DNA of 64,000 nt, from positions 1-64,000 of the forward strand of contig CAMIGX010000003.1 in NCBI GenBank assembly GCA_946221385.1. Reading direction: 5' to 3'. The notes beneath the pieces are model-generated. The model did no database searches. It was not told the DNA's origin and was given only the letters and a program-made list of their open reading frames with translations. The translations under genes were made by a program, and so were the position numbers. This stretch comes from an uncultured Propionimicrobium sp. GTDB taxonomy: Bacteria > Actinomycetota > Actinomycetes > Propionibacteriales > Propionibacteriaceae. This document shows, in pieces, positions 44,243 through 54,254 of the stretch (its first letter is position 1; each line of letters opens with the position of its first letter).

Positions 44243-45787
44243 ATGAGAATTGGTGTGCCACGTGAAAATCTCGACGACGAGAATCGCGTCGCAGCAACTC
44301 CCAAGACTGTCGAACAACTGATCGGCCTGGGCTATCAGGTCGCCGTCGAGGCCGGTGCCGGCCAGCGGGCGGCTTTGCCGGACGCCAGCTACACGGCTGC
44401 CGGCGCAGAGATCGTCGACGCGAATCAGGCTTGGGGCGCTGACCTAGTGATCGCCGTCAATGAACCCACCGACGCCGAATTGGACACGATGCGTCCCGGC
44501 GCGACCTTGATCACCTTCCTACGACCAGCCCAGCAGCCCGAGCTGCTCGAGCGGCTGCGCGAACGCCACATCACCGCCTTGAGCATGGACATGGTGCCGC
44601 GCATCTCGCGCGCTCAATCGATGGATGCGCTCAGTTCGATGGCCAATATTTCGGGCTATCGGGCAATCGTCGAAGCCTCCTACGCTTTCGGCCGCACCTT
44701 CGGCGGTCAAGTGACGGCAGCTGGCAAGGTGCCGCCGGCGAAGGTCTTCGTCATCGGCACTGGTGTCGCTGGCCTAGCGGCGCTCGGCGCAGCGAACTCA
44801 TTGGGTGCGGACGTCTACGCCACCGACGTGCGCCCCGAGACCGCCGAGCAGGTGCAATCCATGGGCGCGACCTTCTTGCACGTCAAGGCCGGTGAGGCAG
44901 ATCAAGGCGTCAGCTCTGACGGCTACGCCAAGCAGACCAGCGAGGACTACAACCAGCGTGCCGCCGAGCTCTACCGCGAGCAGGCGGCAAAGGTCGACGT
45001 AATCGTCACCACCGCCGCAATTCCGGGCAAACCCGCACCGAAGCTGATCACCGCCGAAATGGTGCAGCTGATGAAGCCCGGCTCGGTCATCGTCGATCTG
45101 GCTGCGGCCGGCGGCGGTAACTGCGAGTTGACCCGGCCAGGGGAGAAATACGTCACCGAAAATGGCGTGACGATCATCGGCTACACCGACCTGCCCAGCC
45201 GACTGCCCGGGCAGTCCTCGCAGCTCTATGGCACGAACTTGGTCAACCTGCTGAAACTGGCCACCCCAGACAAGGACGGCCAATTCGTCCTCGATTTCGA
45301 GGACGAAATCCTGCGCAATATGACGGTGACTCGGGCCGGTGAAATCACTTTCCCGCCGCCACCGATCCAAGTCTCTGCCGCTCCCGCCGCGGCTAAAGCA
45401 GAAGTCGCGCCGGTCGCTGAAGCTAAGTCAGCTGAGCCTCGGCCCTGGTACGTCAGCTTTGGCGTAGTCGCTTTGTTGGCGCTAGCGACGATCGCCTTGC
45501 TGACCTTGGCGCCCAGCTCGTTCGTGAACTTGGTCGGCGTCTTCGCGCTCGCGCTGGTCGTCGGCTATTACGTCGTTTGGAATGTCACCGCAGCGCTGCA
45601 CACCCCGCTGATGTCGGTGACCAATGCCGTCAGCGGCATCATCATCGTCGGTGCGATCACTCAGCTGGCCAATGACAACTGGGCAGTCAAGATCATCGCC
45701 GCTTTCGCCGTCTTGATCGCGTCGATCAACGTCTTCGGCGGCTTCACCGTCACCCAGCGCATGCTCAAGATGTTCCGGAAGGCCTGA
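44243..45787 (+). CDS. pntA: NAD(P) transhydrogenase, alpha subunit
   Basis: Proton-translocating transhydrogenase subunit carrying the NAD(H)-binding domain I and part of the membrane domain. N-terminus [36 protein letters not shown]-binding fold [28 protein letters not shown]; mobile-loop region [21 protein letters not shown]. Four membrane helices follow at residues about 420-510, so this is the fused, E. coli-type alpha subunit (514 residues) and not the split form. It is one base short of contact with pntB. Confidence 0.95.
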   Translation: MRIGVPRENLDDENRVAATPKTVEQLIGLGYQVAVEAGAGQRAALPDASYTAAGAEIVDANQAWGADLVIAVNEPTDAELDTMRPGATLITFLRPAQQPELLERLRERHITALSMDMVPRISRAQSMDALSSMANISGYRAIVEASYAFGRTFGGQVTAAGKVPPAKVFVIGTGVAGLAALGAANSLGADVYATDVRPETAEQVQSMGATFLHVKAGEADQGVSSDGYAKQTSEDYNQRAAELYREQAAKVDVIVTTAAIPGKPAPKLITAEMVQLMKPGSVIVDLAAAGGGNCELTRPGEKYVTENGVTIIGYTDLPSRLPGQSSQLYGTNLVNLLKLATPDKDGQFVLDFEDEILRNMTVTRAGEITFPPPPIQVSAAPAAAKAEVAPVAEAKSAEPRPWYVSFGVVALLALATIALLTLAPSSFVNLVGVFALALVVGYYVVWNVTAALHTPLMSVTNAVSGIIIVGAITQLANDNWAVKIIAAFAVLIASINVFGGFTVTQRMLKMFRKA

Positions 45788-45788
45788 G

Positions 45789-47270
45789 ATGTTAGCCAAT
45801 TTCGTCAACGCGACCTTCATCGTCGCCGGCCTGCTGTTCGTCTTCGCGCTAGCTGGGCTGAGCAAATTCGAAACCTCCAAGCGTGGCAATGCCTTCGGCA
45901 TGCTCGGCATGTTCTTGGCCATCGTCGCGACCATCACTGGCGTGCTCGCTCCCGAATCGGCCCGGGGTGGGCATTGGGAAGAGCAACTGCCGTCCTTCCT
46001 TGACCGCTTGGGCGTCGAGGGCATCGCGCTGCTATTCGCGATGATGCTGCTCGGCGCGATCATCGGCACCTGGAAGGCGCGCAAGGTTGAAATGACCGGC
46101 ATGCCCGAGCTGATCGCGCAATTGCACAGCTTTGTGGGTCTGGCTGCGGTGTTGATCGGCTTTAACGTGTTCATCGAGACCCGCATGCAGCTAGCCGCCG
46201 GCGTCGAACCGCCGAACCTGGGCTTCCACCTAGCCGAAGTGTGGATCGGAGTCTTCATTGGCGCTGTGACCTTCACCGGCTCGATCGTCGCCTGGGGCAA
46301 GCTCAGCGAAAAGATCGCCTCCAAGCCGCTGCTGCTGCCTGGCCGTAACTGGATCAACCTGGCTGTCTTGCTGGCCATCGTCGGCTGCGGCATTTGGTTC
46401 CAGCTGTCGCAATCCTGGCTGCCGCTGATCTTGCTGACGGTGCTCAGCCTCTTCCTCGGCTTCCACCTAGTCGCCGCGATCGGTGGTGCCGACATGCCGG
46501 TCGTCATCTCGATGCTGAACAGCTACTCCGGCTTCGCCGCTGCCTTCTCTGGCTTCAGCTTGGGCATGAACATCCTGATCGTCACCGGCGCCCTGGTCGG
46601 CGCGTCCGGCGCGATCTTGAGCTACATCATGTGCAAGGCAATGAACCGCTCGTTCATCTCGGTAATCTTGGGCGGCTTTGGCCAGACGGCTGCTGCTTCC
46701 GCTGGCGCTGAGCAGGGCGAGATTCAAGAGCTCAAGGCTGACGGTGTCGCGCAGCTGCTGGCCGACGCCAAGTCGGTGGTTATCACACCAGGCTATGGCA
46801 TGGCGGTGGCTCAAGCGCAGTACCCCGTCGCCGAGCTGACTAGGCAATTGACGGCTCAAGGCAAGGATGTGCGGTTCGCTATCCACCCGGTCGCGGGACG
46901 CCTGCCTGGCCACATGAATGTCTTGCTCGCTGAAGCGCACGTGCCCTATGACATCGTGCTCGAAATGGACGAGATCAATGACGACCTCGGTGAGGTGGAC
47001 GTCGTGCTGGTCATCGGCGCGAATGACACCGTCAACCCCTCTGCGATGGATCCCGGCTCGCAAATCTCGGGCATGCCGGTGCTGCGCGTCTGGGAGGCCC
47101 GTGACGTGGTCGTCTTCAAGCGTTCGATGAAGCCTGGCTACGCGGGCGTGGAGAATCCGCTGTTTTTCAACCAGAACACTTACATGCTCTTTGGTGACGC
47201 GAAAGCCTCGGTAGACGCCATCAACGCGGCCTTGCCAGCCGGTAGCCAGACGCCGGCCCTGAATGCCTGA
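45789..47270 (+). CDS. pntB: NAD(P) transhydrogenase, beta subunit
   Basis: Supplies eight to nine membrane helices (residues about 5-280) and the NADP(H)-binding domain III at the C-terminus: [54 protein letters not shown] and [14 protein letters not shown]. With PntA it couples hydride transfer between NADH and NADP+ to proton entry, making NADPH for biosynthesis. The 493-residue length is somewhat above the usual 460-480. A terminator follows. Confidence 0.95.
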   Translation: MLANFVNATFIVAGLLFVFALAGLSKFETSKRGNAFGMLGMFLAIVATITGVLAPESARGGHWEEQLPSFLDRLGVEGIALLFAMMLLGAIIGTWKARKVEMTGMPELIAQLHSFVGLAAVLIGFNVFIETRMQLAAGVEPPNLGFHLAEVWIGVFIGAVTFTGSIVAWGKLSEKIASKPLLLPGRNWINLAVLLAIVGCGIWFQLSQSWLPLILLTVLSLFLGFHLVAAIGGADMPVVISMLNSYSGFAAAFSGFSLGMNILIVTGALVGASGAILSYIMCKAMNRSFISVILGGFGQTAAASAGAEQGEIQELKADGVAQLLADAKSVVITPGYGMAVAQAQYPVAELTRQLTAQGKDVRFAIHPVAGRLPGHMNVLLAEAHVPYDIVLEMDEINDDLGEVDVVLVIGANDTVNPSAMDPGSQISGMPVLRVWEARDVVVFKRSMKPGYAGVENPLFFNQNTYMLFGDAKASVDAINAALPAGSQTPALNA

Positions 47271-47286
47271 GCATCTGTAATTTGGT

Positions 47287-47319
47287 TGAGCCCGCTGACT
47301 TGCTTGGTCGGCGGGCTCA
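47287..47319 (+). terminator. Terminator after pntB
   Basis: TGAGCCCGCTGAC (47287-47299) pairs with GTCGGCGGGCTCA (47307-47319) with one G-T wobble, followed by GCTCTATTTGG. Confidence 0.8.
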
Positions 47320-47415
47320 GCTCTATTTGGTGAGAGCTGCTCATCGCGTCAAGAAGCAATAATTCGCGTCTGACGGCCAAATTTCGGCGCCCAGTCCCTC
47401 CCAGAGGAAATTCAC

Positions 47416-47434
47416 TTAGGTTAGGCTAAATTAC
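47416..47434. promoter_or_regulatory. DtxR/IdeR-like iron box upstream of the lactate operon
   Basis: TTAGGTTAGGCTAAATTAC agrees with 16 of 19 positions of the DtxR/IdeR consensus TTAGGTTAGSCTAACCTAA, perfect over the first 14. It lies about 180 bases upstream of lldP. Iron control would fit an operon that makes the Fe-S-rich LutAB proteins. Confidence 0.6.
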
Positions 47435-47614
47435 CTATTGAAGACGTTTTGCCTAGTCAAATGGCATTGGAATCCTTAACTGGGGACCGCTTGTCAATGG
47501 CCTATGGATAGGGTTTAAATTAGCCCCAGGAATTTAATCGTTTGACCTAGCGACAAAGAAGTCGTTGTTGCCTCTCGGTCTGACGATTCCCAATGAGTCG
47601 ATAGGTGCTGAACG

Positions 47615-49294
47615 ATGTTTCAACCCGATATTTGGCCCTTCGCCAGCCACTTCTTGTCGGCGATGGTGGCGTTATTGCCGCTGTTGACCGTATTCTTATT
47701 GCTTGGCGTCTTGCGGATCAAAGCCCATTGGTCTGGATTAGCCGGCCTGGGTGTCGCAATTCTGGTGGCCATTTTCGCTTACAAGATGCCGGTCGCCATG
47801 GCGCTCTCGTCTGGCCTCGAAGGCATCATGTTTGCGCTCTTCCCGATCTTGTGGATCGTGTTGACGGCGGTGTGGTTCTATGAACTGACAGTCGTCAGCG
47901 GACGTGCGGAGGATCTGCGCGGAGCCCTCTACATGGTTTCTGACGATCCCCGAATTCTCGCGGTGCTCATCGCGTTCGGTTTCGGTTCGCTGCTCGAAGC
48001 TCTCGCCGGCTTCGGTGCGCCGGTGGCGATCACCGGTGTGATGCTCATCGCAGTCGGCTTCCCGCCAATCAAAGCCGCCCTGGCCGTCTTGATCGCAAAT
48101 ACGGCGCCAGTCGCCTTCGGTGCGGTAGCAACCCCGATCATCACGGCCGGCAACCTGACCGGCATTCCATACCAGGAAGTTGGCTTGTTCGTCGGCCGTC
48201 AGACTTCGATGATCGCCTGGATGGTGCCCATGCTGATGATCTTGGTCGCCGATGGCTGGCGCGGAGTCAAGGAGACGCTGCCTTGCACGCTGCCGGTGGG
48301 TATCGCGTTCGCGGCTACCAAGTGGATCTCGTCGACTTGGATCTCGGTGGAACTGACTGACGTGTTCGCGGCGTTGGCGGCGCTCGGTGTCGGCGTAGCG
48401 ATCTTGCGCTTCTGGAAGCCAAAGGGCACCGCCGAGGCTCAAGAACGTTTGCGGGCTGGTCGAGACGCAGAGGTCGCGAATGGCTGGGGCAAGGATCTGG
48501 CACCCGCTGGGGAACTGCGTCACCCCAATGGCAAGCAAATCTGGATGGCCCTGTTCCCGTACGTGCTCGTCATGGTGGTGTTCATCTTGGCCAAGCTCGT
48601 CGGTCCGATCAAAGACCTGCTCGCCAAGACAGACATCACAATTCAGTGGCCTGGCCTCTACGGCAAGGTGTTGACCTCGACTGGCCAACCGAACAAGTCC
48701 ACCATTTACACCCTGACGACGCTTTCGTCCCCTGGCACCTTGTTGCTGCTGTGTGGCTTGATCGTCGCTGTGGTCTTCAAGATTTCGATGGGCGAAGCTT
48801 TCAAGACGATGGGCCGCCAGATCTACAAGATGCGGTGGACGGTGTTGACGGTCTGCTCGGTGCTCGCGCTGGCCTACGTCATGAACATGTCTGGCCAGAC
48901 CTACACCGTCGGTGTCTGGATCGCTTCGGTCGGCTCTGTGTTTGCTTACTTCTCGGCAGTGTTGGGCTGGATCGGTACTGCGGTGACCGGATCAGACACT
49001 AGCGCTAACGCACTGTTCGCCACCTTGCAGCAGACGGTCGCCAACGAACTGGGACTTGACCCCCGACTGCTCATCGGAGCTAACACCGCCGGTGGCGTCG
49101 TCGGCAAGATGATCTCGCCGCAAAACCTAGCGATCGCGGCGACCGCCACCGGACTAGTGGGACGCGAATCAGAGATCCTGCGCAAGGCGGTCTGGTGGAG
49201 CCTGGGCCTGTTGATCTTCCTTTGCCTAATAGTCGGCCTGCAATCAACTCCGGTGCTCGGCTGGATGGTGCCAGCCATTGGAGTACCTCGCTAA
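47615..49294 (+). CDS. lldP: L-lactate permease
   Basis: A 559-residue LctP-family transporter with about 13-14 membrane helices, importing lactate with protons. Family hallmarks are EALAGFGAPVAITGVMLIAVGFPPIKAALAVLIANTAPVAFGAVATPI, SGQTYTVGVWIASVGSVFAYFSAVLGWIGTAVTGSDTSANALFATLQ and GANTAGGVVGKMISPQNLAIA. It is first in an operon with lutABC, so imported lactate is passed straight to the oxidising complex. Confidence 0.95.
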   Translation: MFQPDIWPFASHFLSAMVALLPLLTVFLLLGVLRIKAHWSGLAGLGVAILVAIFAYKMPVAMALSSGLEGIMFALFPILWIVLTAVWFYELTVVSGRAEDLRGALYMVSDDPRILAVLIAFGFGSLLEALAGFGAPVAITGVMLIAVGFPPIKAALAVLIANTAPVAFGAVATPIITAGNLTGIPYQEVGLFVGRQTSMIAWMVPMLMILVADGWRGVKETLPCTLPVGIAFAATKWISSTWISVELTDVFAALAALGVGVAILRFWKPKGTAEAQERLRAGRDAEVANGWGKDLAPAGELRHPNGKQIWMALFPYVLVMVVFILAKLVGPIKDLLAKTDITIQWPGLYGKVLTSTGQPNKSTIYTLTTLSSPGTLLLLCGLIVAVVFKISMGEAFKTMGRQIYKMRWTVLTVCSVLALAYVMNMSGQTYTVGVWIASVGSVFAYFSAVLGWIGTAVTGSDTSANALFATLQQTVANELGLDPRLLIGANTAGGVVGKMISPQNLAIAATATGLVGRESEILRKAVWWSLGLLIFLCLIVGLQSTPVLGWMVPAIGVPR

Positions 49295-49331
49295 TCGTCA
49301 TCGAAACCAAAAACTAAGAAAGGGGTACGGC

Positions 49332-50126
49332 ATGGAACGCAATCTCACCGTCGCGTTGTTCCCGACCTGCGTCAATGACGTCATGTTCCCCAAGACTCCA
49401 CAGCACGTCACGATGCTGCTGGAGCGCCTGGGGTGCAAGGTCGTCTTCCCTAAGCAGCAGACCTGCTGCGGCCAGCCGTTCACTAATACCGGCTATTTCG
49501 ACCAGGCGATGCCGAGCGTGCGGACCTTCGTCGAAGCTTTTGAAGATTACGACTACATCGTCGGACCGTCTGGTTCGTGCATTGGCGCGGTGCGTCACCA
49601 GCACGAAATGTTGGCTAGAGACGCTGGTGACGAGAAGCTCGCCGATCGGGTCGCAGACATCGTCCCGCGGGTCTACGACATCAGCGAGTTCATCGTCGAC
49701 GTGCTCGGCACGACCGATGTAGGCGCCTACTTCCCGCACAAGGTGACCTATCACCCGACCTGCCACTCGATGCGGGTGGCCAAGGTCGGCGACAAGCCGC
49801 TGCAGCTGCTGCAGGCCGTCGAGGGCATCGAGTTCGTGCCGCTGCCCGAAGCCGAGCAATGCTGCGGCTTCGGCGGCACTTTCGCTGTCAAGAATCCTGA
49901 TGTATCGATCGCGATGGTCAAAGACAAGGCACAACATGTCCTGGAGACTGGCGCGGAGTACGTCGTCGCCGGCGACAACATGTGCTTGATGAATATCGGC
50001 GGCGCGCTCAAACGAGACGGCAAGAAAGTCCGTCCGATCCACCTGGCCGAAGTCTTGGCCAGCACGAAAGCCACCAGCTATGACGGCGGCCTGTTCGGCC
50101 GCAAGAAGGCAAGGATCTTCGCATGA
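49332..50126 (+). CDS. lutA: L-lactate oxidation complex subunit LutA (Fe-S)
   Basis: A 264-residue CCG-domain protein: first motif QTCCGQPFTNTGYFDQA, second EQCCGFGGTFAVKNPDVS, with heterodisulfide-reductase-like cysteines. LutABC oxidises L-lactate to pyruvate without the classical flavin dehydrogenase. Start ATG 49332 (MERNLTVALFPTC) behind AGAAAGGGG is chosen over the upstream in-frame codon at 49278, which would overlap lldP. It overlaps lutB by 4 bases. Confidence 0.93.
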   Translation: MERNLTVALFPTCVNDVMFPKTPQHVTMLLERLGCKVVFPKQQTCCGQPFTNTGYFDQAMPSVRTFVEAFEDYDYIVGPSGSCIGAVRHQHEMLARDAGDEKLADRVADIVPRVYDISEFIVDVLGTTDVGAYFPHKVTYHPTCHSMRVAKVGDKPLQLLQAVEGIEFVPLPEAEQCCGFGGTFAVKNPDVSIAMVKDKAQHVLETGAEYVVAGDNMCLMNIGGALKRDGKKVRPIHLAEVLASTKATSYDGGLFGRKKARIFA

Positions 50127-51652
50127 CTACCCAGCTAGATATCAAACCTGTGCAGCGGCTGACCCCAGCCCCGCCCGAAGGTGATCTGATCGACTCGCCA
50201 GTCTTCCCGGAAGCCGCCAAGCGCGAGTTGCAGAATGAGACGCAACGCAAGAATCTGCTGCACGCCACGCACACCATCCGTGACAAGCGCAAGCGGGTCG
50301 TCTCGGAACTCGACAACTGGCAAGACATCCGCAGCGCGGGCGAAGCGATCAAGAATCGCATGGGCCGACACATGGACGTCTACCTGCAGCAGCTCGAAGA
50401 CAATCTGACCGCCGCCGGTTCCATCGTGCACTGGGCACGGGACGCCGAAGAGGCAAACCAGATCATCATCGACATCGTCAAGCAGACCGGAGTCAATGAG
50501 GTCGTCAAGGTCAAGTCGATGGCCACCCAGGAAATCGACATGAACGAGGCGCTCGAGGAGGCTGGCATCGCGGCCTGGGAGACCGACTTGGCAGAGTTGA
50601 TCGTCCAGCTCGGCCACGATCGCCCCAGCCACATTCTGGTGCCCGCGATTCACCGTAACCGCACCGAGGTGCGCGACATCTTCCTCGAAGAGATGGGCCG
50701 CTATGGCACGCCAGCACCCGACGATCTCAATGACGAACCCTGGCGCCTGGCGGACGCGGCCCGCGGCCACCTGCGCGACAAGTTCATGCGTGCCAAGGTC
50801 GCTATCTCGGGCGCTAACTTCGCTATCGCCGAGACCGGTTCGCTGGTCGTCGTCGAATCCGAAGGCAATGGCCGCATGTGCCTGACGCTGCCCGAGACGC
50901 TGATCAGCGTGGTCGGCATTGAAAAGGTGCTGCCGACCTTCGACGATCTCGAGGTCTTCTTGCAGCTGCTGCCGCGTAGCTCTACTGGTGAGCGGATGAA
51001 CCCGTACACCTCGATCTGGACCGGCCCGAGCAAGCAGGACGGCCCGCAGAATGTGCACGTCGTGCTGATCGATAACGGCCGTACCAATGTCCTGGCTGAT
51101 CCGGTCGGACGGGCTGCGCTGCGCTGCATCCGCTGCTCGGCATGCTTGAACATCTGCCCGGTCTACGAGAAGGTCGGCGGCCACGCCTACGGCTCGGTCT
51201 ATCCCGGCCCGATCGGCGCGATCTTGAACCCGCAGCTGCGTGGCTTGGATTCTAAGGTCGACCGTTCGCTGCCGTTCGCGTCGACATTGTGTGGCGCCTG
51301 CAATGAGGTCTGTCCGGTCAAGATTCCGATCATGGACATCCTCGTGCACGAGCGCCATAAGGTCGTCAAGCTCAAGGAAGCTGAAGGCGGCGTGCACGTC
51401 GAACCAATCTTGATGAACGGTGGCGGTTGGCTGATGGCCGACGCCAAGCGGCTATCCGCAGCCGGCAAGTTGGCTGCGATCGGCGGGCGTCTGCTTGGCG
51501 TGTTCAGCAACAAGATCGGCTATCTGCCGATCCCGATCGCTGATCGCTGGCTGCGGGCTCGCGACGTCCCGATGCTGCCGAATCGGTCCTTCCGTCAGCT
51601 TTGGCAGCGCAAACCCGGCAACAATGACCAGCAGTCAGGAGGCGCACGATGA
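50123..51652 (+). CDS. lutB: L-lactate oxidation complex subunit LutB (Fe-S)
   Basis: A 509-residue LUD-domain protein with two [4Fe-4S] ferredoxin motifs near the C-terminus (CIRCSACLNICPVYEKVGGHAYGSVYPGPIG and CGACNEVCPVKIPI). The LUD domain contains VKVKSMATQEIDMNEALEEAG and AETGSLVVVESEGNGRMCLTLP. Translational coupling on both sides (ATGA overlaps with lutA and lutC) matches a stoichiometric complex. Confidence 0.95.
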   Translation: MTTQLDIKPVQRLTPAPPEGDLIDSPVFPEAAKRELQNETQRKNLLHATHTIRDKRKRVVSELDNWQDIRSAGEAIKNRMGRHMDVYLQQLEDNLTAAGSIVHWARDAEEANQIIIDIVKQTGVNEVVKVKSMATQEIDMNEALEEAGIAAWETDLAELIVQLGHDRPSHILVPAIHRNRTEVRDIFLEEMGRYGTPAPDDLNDEPWRLADAARGHLRDKFMRAKVAISGANFAIAETGSLVVVESEGNGRMCLTLPETLISVVGIEKVLPTFDDLEVFLQLLPRSSTGERMNPYTSIWTGPSKQDGPQNVHVVLIDNGRTNVLADPVGRAALRCIRCSACLNICPVYEKVGGHAYGSVYPGPIGAILNPQLRGLDSKVDRSLPFASTLCGACNEVCPVKIPIMDILVHERHKVVKLKEAEGGVHVEPILMNGGGWLMADAKRLSAAGKLAAIGGRLLGVFSNKIGYLPIPIADRWLRARDVPMLPNRSFRQLWQRKPGNNDQQSGGAR

Positions 51653-52320
51653 GCACGACTCAGCGCAAGGGCAACGCGAAGGACGAAATCTTCGCCCGTA
51701 TCCGCAAGGCGCTTGTTGACGTCGAGGAGAGCGATCCGGCGGACTATCCCGTCGAGTGGAATTACGCTGAGGCTTCCGAAGTCGAGGGTGATCTCATTGA
51801 CGTCTTCTTGGAGCGCGTCGAGGATTACAAGGCCGTCGTCGCTCGCGTGCCGGCTGACGAAATCCCAGCCCTGCTCGTCGAGCATCTAGTCGGCATGGAA
51901 ATCACCTCGGTGGTCTTGCCAGCCGGCATCGACAAGGCTTGGCGTAAGGCGATCGAACAGACCGACATTGAGATCCGCAGCGACGATCCGCAGTTGAGCA
52001 ACGAGGAGTTGAATGCCACCGACGCGGTCGTCACCGCCGCTGCCGTCGGCATCGCGGAGACGGGCACCTTCGTCATGGATCATCGCGCCGACCAGGGACG
52101 TCGGGCGTTGACGCTGGTGCCAGACCGGCATATCTGTGTCGTACGCGCCGACCAGGTCGTCAGTAATGTGCCGGAGGCGACCGCCCGGCTCAAGCAGTCG
52201 ATCCTAGACGGTCAGCCGCTGACCTGGGTGTCTGGTCCGTCCGCGACTTCTGACATTGAGTTGTCACGTGTCGAAGGTGTGCACGGCCCGCGCATCCTGC
52301 ACGTCTTCGTCGCCGAGTAA
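51649..52320 (+). CDS. lutC: L-lactate oxidation complex subunit LutC
   Basis: A 223-residue LUD-domain protein without Fe-S cysteines, as expected for LutC: VTAAAVGIAETGTFVMDHRADQGRRALTLVPDRHICVVRADQVV and ISGPSATSDIE-type ending (VSGPSATSDIELSRVEGVHGPRILHVF). Last gene of the lldP-lutABC operon. Confidence 0.94.
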   Translation: MSTTQRKGNAKDEIFARIRKALVDVEESDPADYPVEWNYAEASEVEGDLIDVFLERVEDYKAVVARVPADEIPALLVEHLVGMEITSVVLPAGIDKAWRKAIEQTDIEIRSDDPQLSNEELNATDAVVTAAAVGIAETGTFVMDHRADQGRRALTLVPDRHICVVRADQVVSNVPEATARLKQSILDGQPLTWVSGPSATSDIELSRVEGVHGPRILHVFVAE

Positions 52321-52332
52321 TCAGCTAGCAGT

Positions 52333-52367
52333 CAAGGCCGCGCTCCCAGCTTGGGGGCGCGGCCTTG
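52333..52367 (+). terminator. Terminator of the lactate operon
   Basis: CAAGGCCGCGC-T-CCC (52333-52347) pairs with GGG-GGCGCGGCCTTG (52353-52367) around AGCTT. It is a strong stem, though the tail is T-poor. Confidence 0.8.
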
Positions 52368-52391
52368 TGCTGTGCCGCGATGCCGCATTGC

Positions 52392-52659
52392 GTGGACATG
52401 TCGGCGACTCAGATTCGTATGGATGGCGGGACGCTGGCCAGCCTAGAGGTCACTTCGCGGCCTGCCGCGGCAGCTTTTGAAGGGACTTTGCGCTCTCGGG
52501 CGAGAGATACTGACCCCGTCCAGTGGGTGGGTCGGGACTGACGCTCAGGGACGCTTAATCGGATACATTGCCGTGGAAAATGAACCTGATGGTTGGCTGG
52601 TGTTCCACGCGATGATGGCGTCGACCAAGGTGCTCAAGGAATTGGGGTTGAGGAGGTAG
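52392..52659 (+). pseudogene. Toxin-like gene remnant, probably frameshifted
   Basis: The last 42 or so residues before 52659 (VGTDAQGRLIGYIAVENEPDGWLVFHAMMASTKVLKELGL) look like the C-terminus of a small toxin that pairs with ribbon-helix-helix antitoxins; FHAM and KVLKEL are the recognisable parts. No start codon with a ribosome-binding site precedes this piece in its own frame. A different frame upstream reads ...LRSRARDTDPVQWVG and meets it at a G-rich stretch near 52530, suggesting a frameshift. The N-terminal part is not recognisable. The antitoxin-like gene follows after 2 bases. Confidence 0.4.
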
Positions 52660-52661
52660 TG

Positions 52662-52925
52662 ATGGCCGAATACACCGATGTGCGGGGAACTAAGTTCAGC
52701 GACGACGATATCGAGCGCTGGGCTGCGCAAGCTGAGTCCGAGCGTGGCTACCAAGGCGGTCATCTGGGCCCGGCAGTGCCCGGGCGTCCGATTAGCGTTG
52801 GCACTGAAGCCCGGCCATTCACTCTTCGGCTCGACGCGGCTCGTCGCGCGAAGCTAGACGAGATTGCCCAGCAGCGAAATATCACCGCCTCCCAGCTAAT
52901 GAGAGATCTGATTGACGCGCTATGA
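52662..52925 (+). CDS. Antitoxin-like ribbon-helix-helix protein
   Basis: An 87-residue protein with an acidic N-terminal half (FSDDDIERWAAQAESE), a Gly/Pro linker (GPAVPGRPISVG) and a C-terminal ribbon-helix-helix pattern (RPFTLRLDAARRAKLDEIAQQRNITASQLMRDLIDAL). The domain order matches RHH antitoxins that follow their toxin gene. The likely toxin is broken, so this may be an orphan. ATG 52662 follows GGAGGTAG. Its end overlaps the convergent MFS gene by 6 bases. Confidence 0.62.
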   Translation: MAEYTDVRGTKFSDDDIERWAAQAESERGYQGGHLGPAVPGRPISVGTEARPFTLRLDAARRAKLDEIAQQRNITASQLMRDLIDAL

Positions 52926-54254
52926 AGTGCTGACGAGTTCGTCGCGCGGGGCGTCGTCAGCTTCGCCGTGGTGGACGAAGAAGCTCAGCGTCAAGGCCAG
53001 CACGAAACCGCAGGCTGCAAACCAGAACATGTAGCCATATTCCCCAGTCGCGTCGTGAATGAAGCCAAACAAGATCGGGCTGACGACCGCGCCACCGGCG
53101 GTGGCTAGGTAGTACAGCGCCGTCATAGCGCCGGTGTGCCGTACCCCACCCAGCTGGGTGATCCACGGAATCGCGTTGACGATGACCAGCGTCCACAGCG
53201 CGCCAAAGATGAACATGCCCACCGCTGCGATCGTCGGGGAAGCGACGAATCTCGCTGGCAACATCAGCAAGATCGCGACGATCAACGCGAACTGAATGGA
53301 GCGCTTGCGGCCAAACTTTGAACCGATCAAACCCGAGGGGATCGTGAACAAGATGAAGGCACCCGCGTAGCAGGCCATCAATTGGGAGGCGGTGCCGGCT
53401 TGCACGCCCAGGTTGGTCGTCGCCCACAGCGTGAAGAAAGTCTCCACAGCGTTGCTGCCCATGGTGTACGCAAACAGCACGCACATCATGAAGATCAATG
53501 AACGGCGCCGAGCACTGCCGAGGTTGAGCCGGGGCGCGATCGTCTCGCGCAGCGTGCCCCAGACATTTTCCGGACGCGGCTGCTTGGCGAGTTTAGGTTC
53601 GCGGACCAGCGTCAACAGCAGCGCGACGGCAGCCAGCAGCAAGATCGCGGCGATGAAGAAGGGCGCGCCCATGCCGTACTTGTTAAAGACCATGCCGCCG
53701 ATGACCAGCGCGATCAGCGAGCCCAGCGCGCCCATGAAGTTGATGACGCCATTGGCTTGGCTGCGCAGCCGCGAATCGGTGACGTCAGGCATCAACGCGA
53801 CGATCGGAGCGCGCCAGGCGGCCATCACCAGTGAGCAGAGCACCACAAAAAAGATCAGCATCGGCAGATTGCCCGAATAGGCCATCGCTATCAGACAGAC
53901 GGCCGCGATCGGCGCGCAGACCGCTGCGTACGGCAGCCGTCGACCAAGGCGGGTCTGCGTCTGGTCGCTGATCATGCCAAATAGCGGTTGGACGGTGACG
54001 GCGAAGACATTGTCAATCGCCATGACGGCGCCGACCGCGGCGCTAGCTAGCCCAAAGTCTTTTAGCCGGATTGGAATGTAGGCGTTATAGACGGCCCACA
54101 CGACCGAGATCGCTAGGAAGCCGAAGCCGATCGTGAAGGTCTTGCCGTAATTCAGCTTTGGCTTGGCGCGATCGTCGTCGACGATCGGCACTTCGCCGCG
54201 ATGCTGCGGGTCGGCGGAGAATTCACCCATCGGGTCGACGGTCTCGGTGCTCAC
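52920..54254 (-). CDS. MFS transporter (GPH/SLC45-like)
   Basis: A 444-residue major-facilitator protein with 12 predicted helices. IDNVFAVTVQPLFGMISDQTQTRLGRRLPYA is the loop-2 region typical of the glycoside-pentoside-hexuronide/SLC45 branch. C-terminal VHHGEADDAPRDELVSTS is cytoplasmic and acidic. It overlaps the upstream phosphodiesterase stop by 4 bases (ATGA), so a sugar, glycerol derivative or glycerophosphodiester-related substrate is plausible. Confidence 0.86.
   Translation of the reverse strand: MSTETVDPMGEFSADPQHRGEVPIVDDDRAKPKLNYGKTFTIGFGFLAISVVWAVYNAYIPIRLKDFGLASAAVGAVMAIDNVFAVTVQPLFGMISDQTQTRLGRRLPYAAVCAPIAAVCLIAMAYSGNLPMLIFFVVLCSLVMAAWRAPIVALMPDVTDSRLRSQANGVINFMGALGSLIALVIGGMVFNKYGMGAPFFIAAILLLAAVALLLTLVREPKLAKQPRPENVWGTLRETIAPRLNLGSARRRSLIFMMCVLFAYTMGSNAVETFFTLWATTNLGVQAGTASQLMACYAGAFILFTIPSGLIGSKFGRKRSIQFALIVAILLMLPARFVASPTIAAVGMFIFGALWTLVIVNAIPWITQLGGVRHTGAMTALYYLATAGGAVVSPILFGFIHDATGEYGYMFWFAACGFVLALTLSFFVHHGEADDAPRDELVSTS

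Larger units (their letters stand above)
47271..47614. other. Intergenic region between pntB and lldP
   Basis: About 340 bases without a gene. It holds the pntB terminator (47287-47319), the iron-box-like site (47416-47434) and presumably the lldP promoter and leader. I see no further structure that I can support. Confidence 0.6.
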
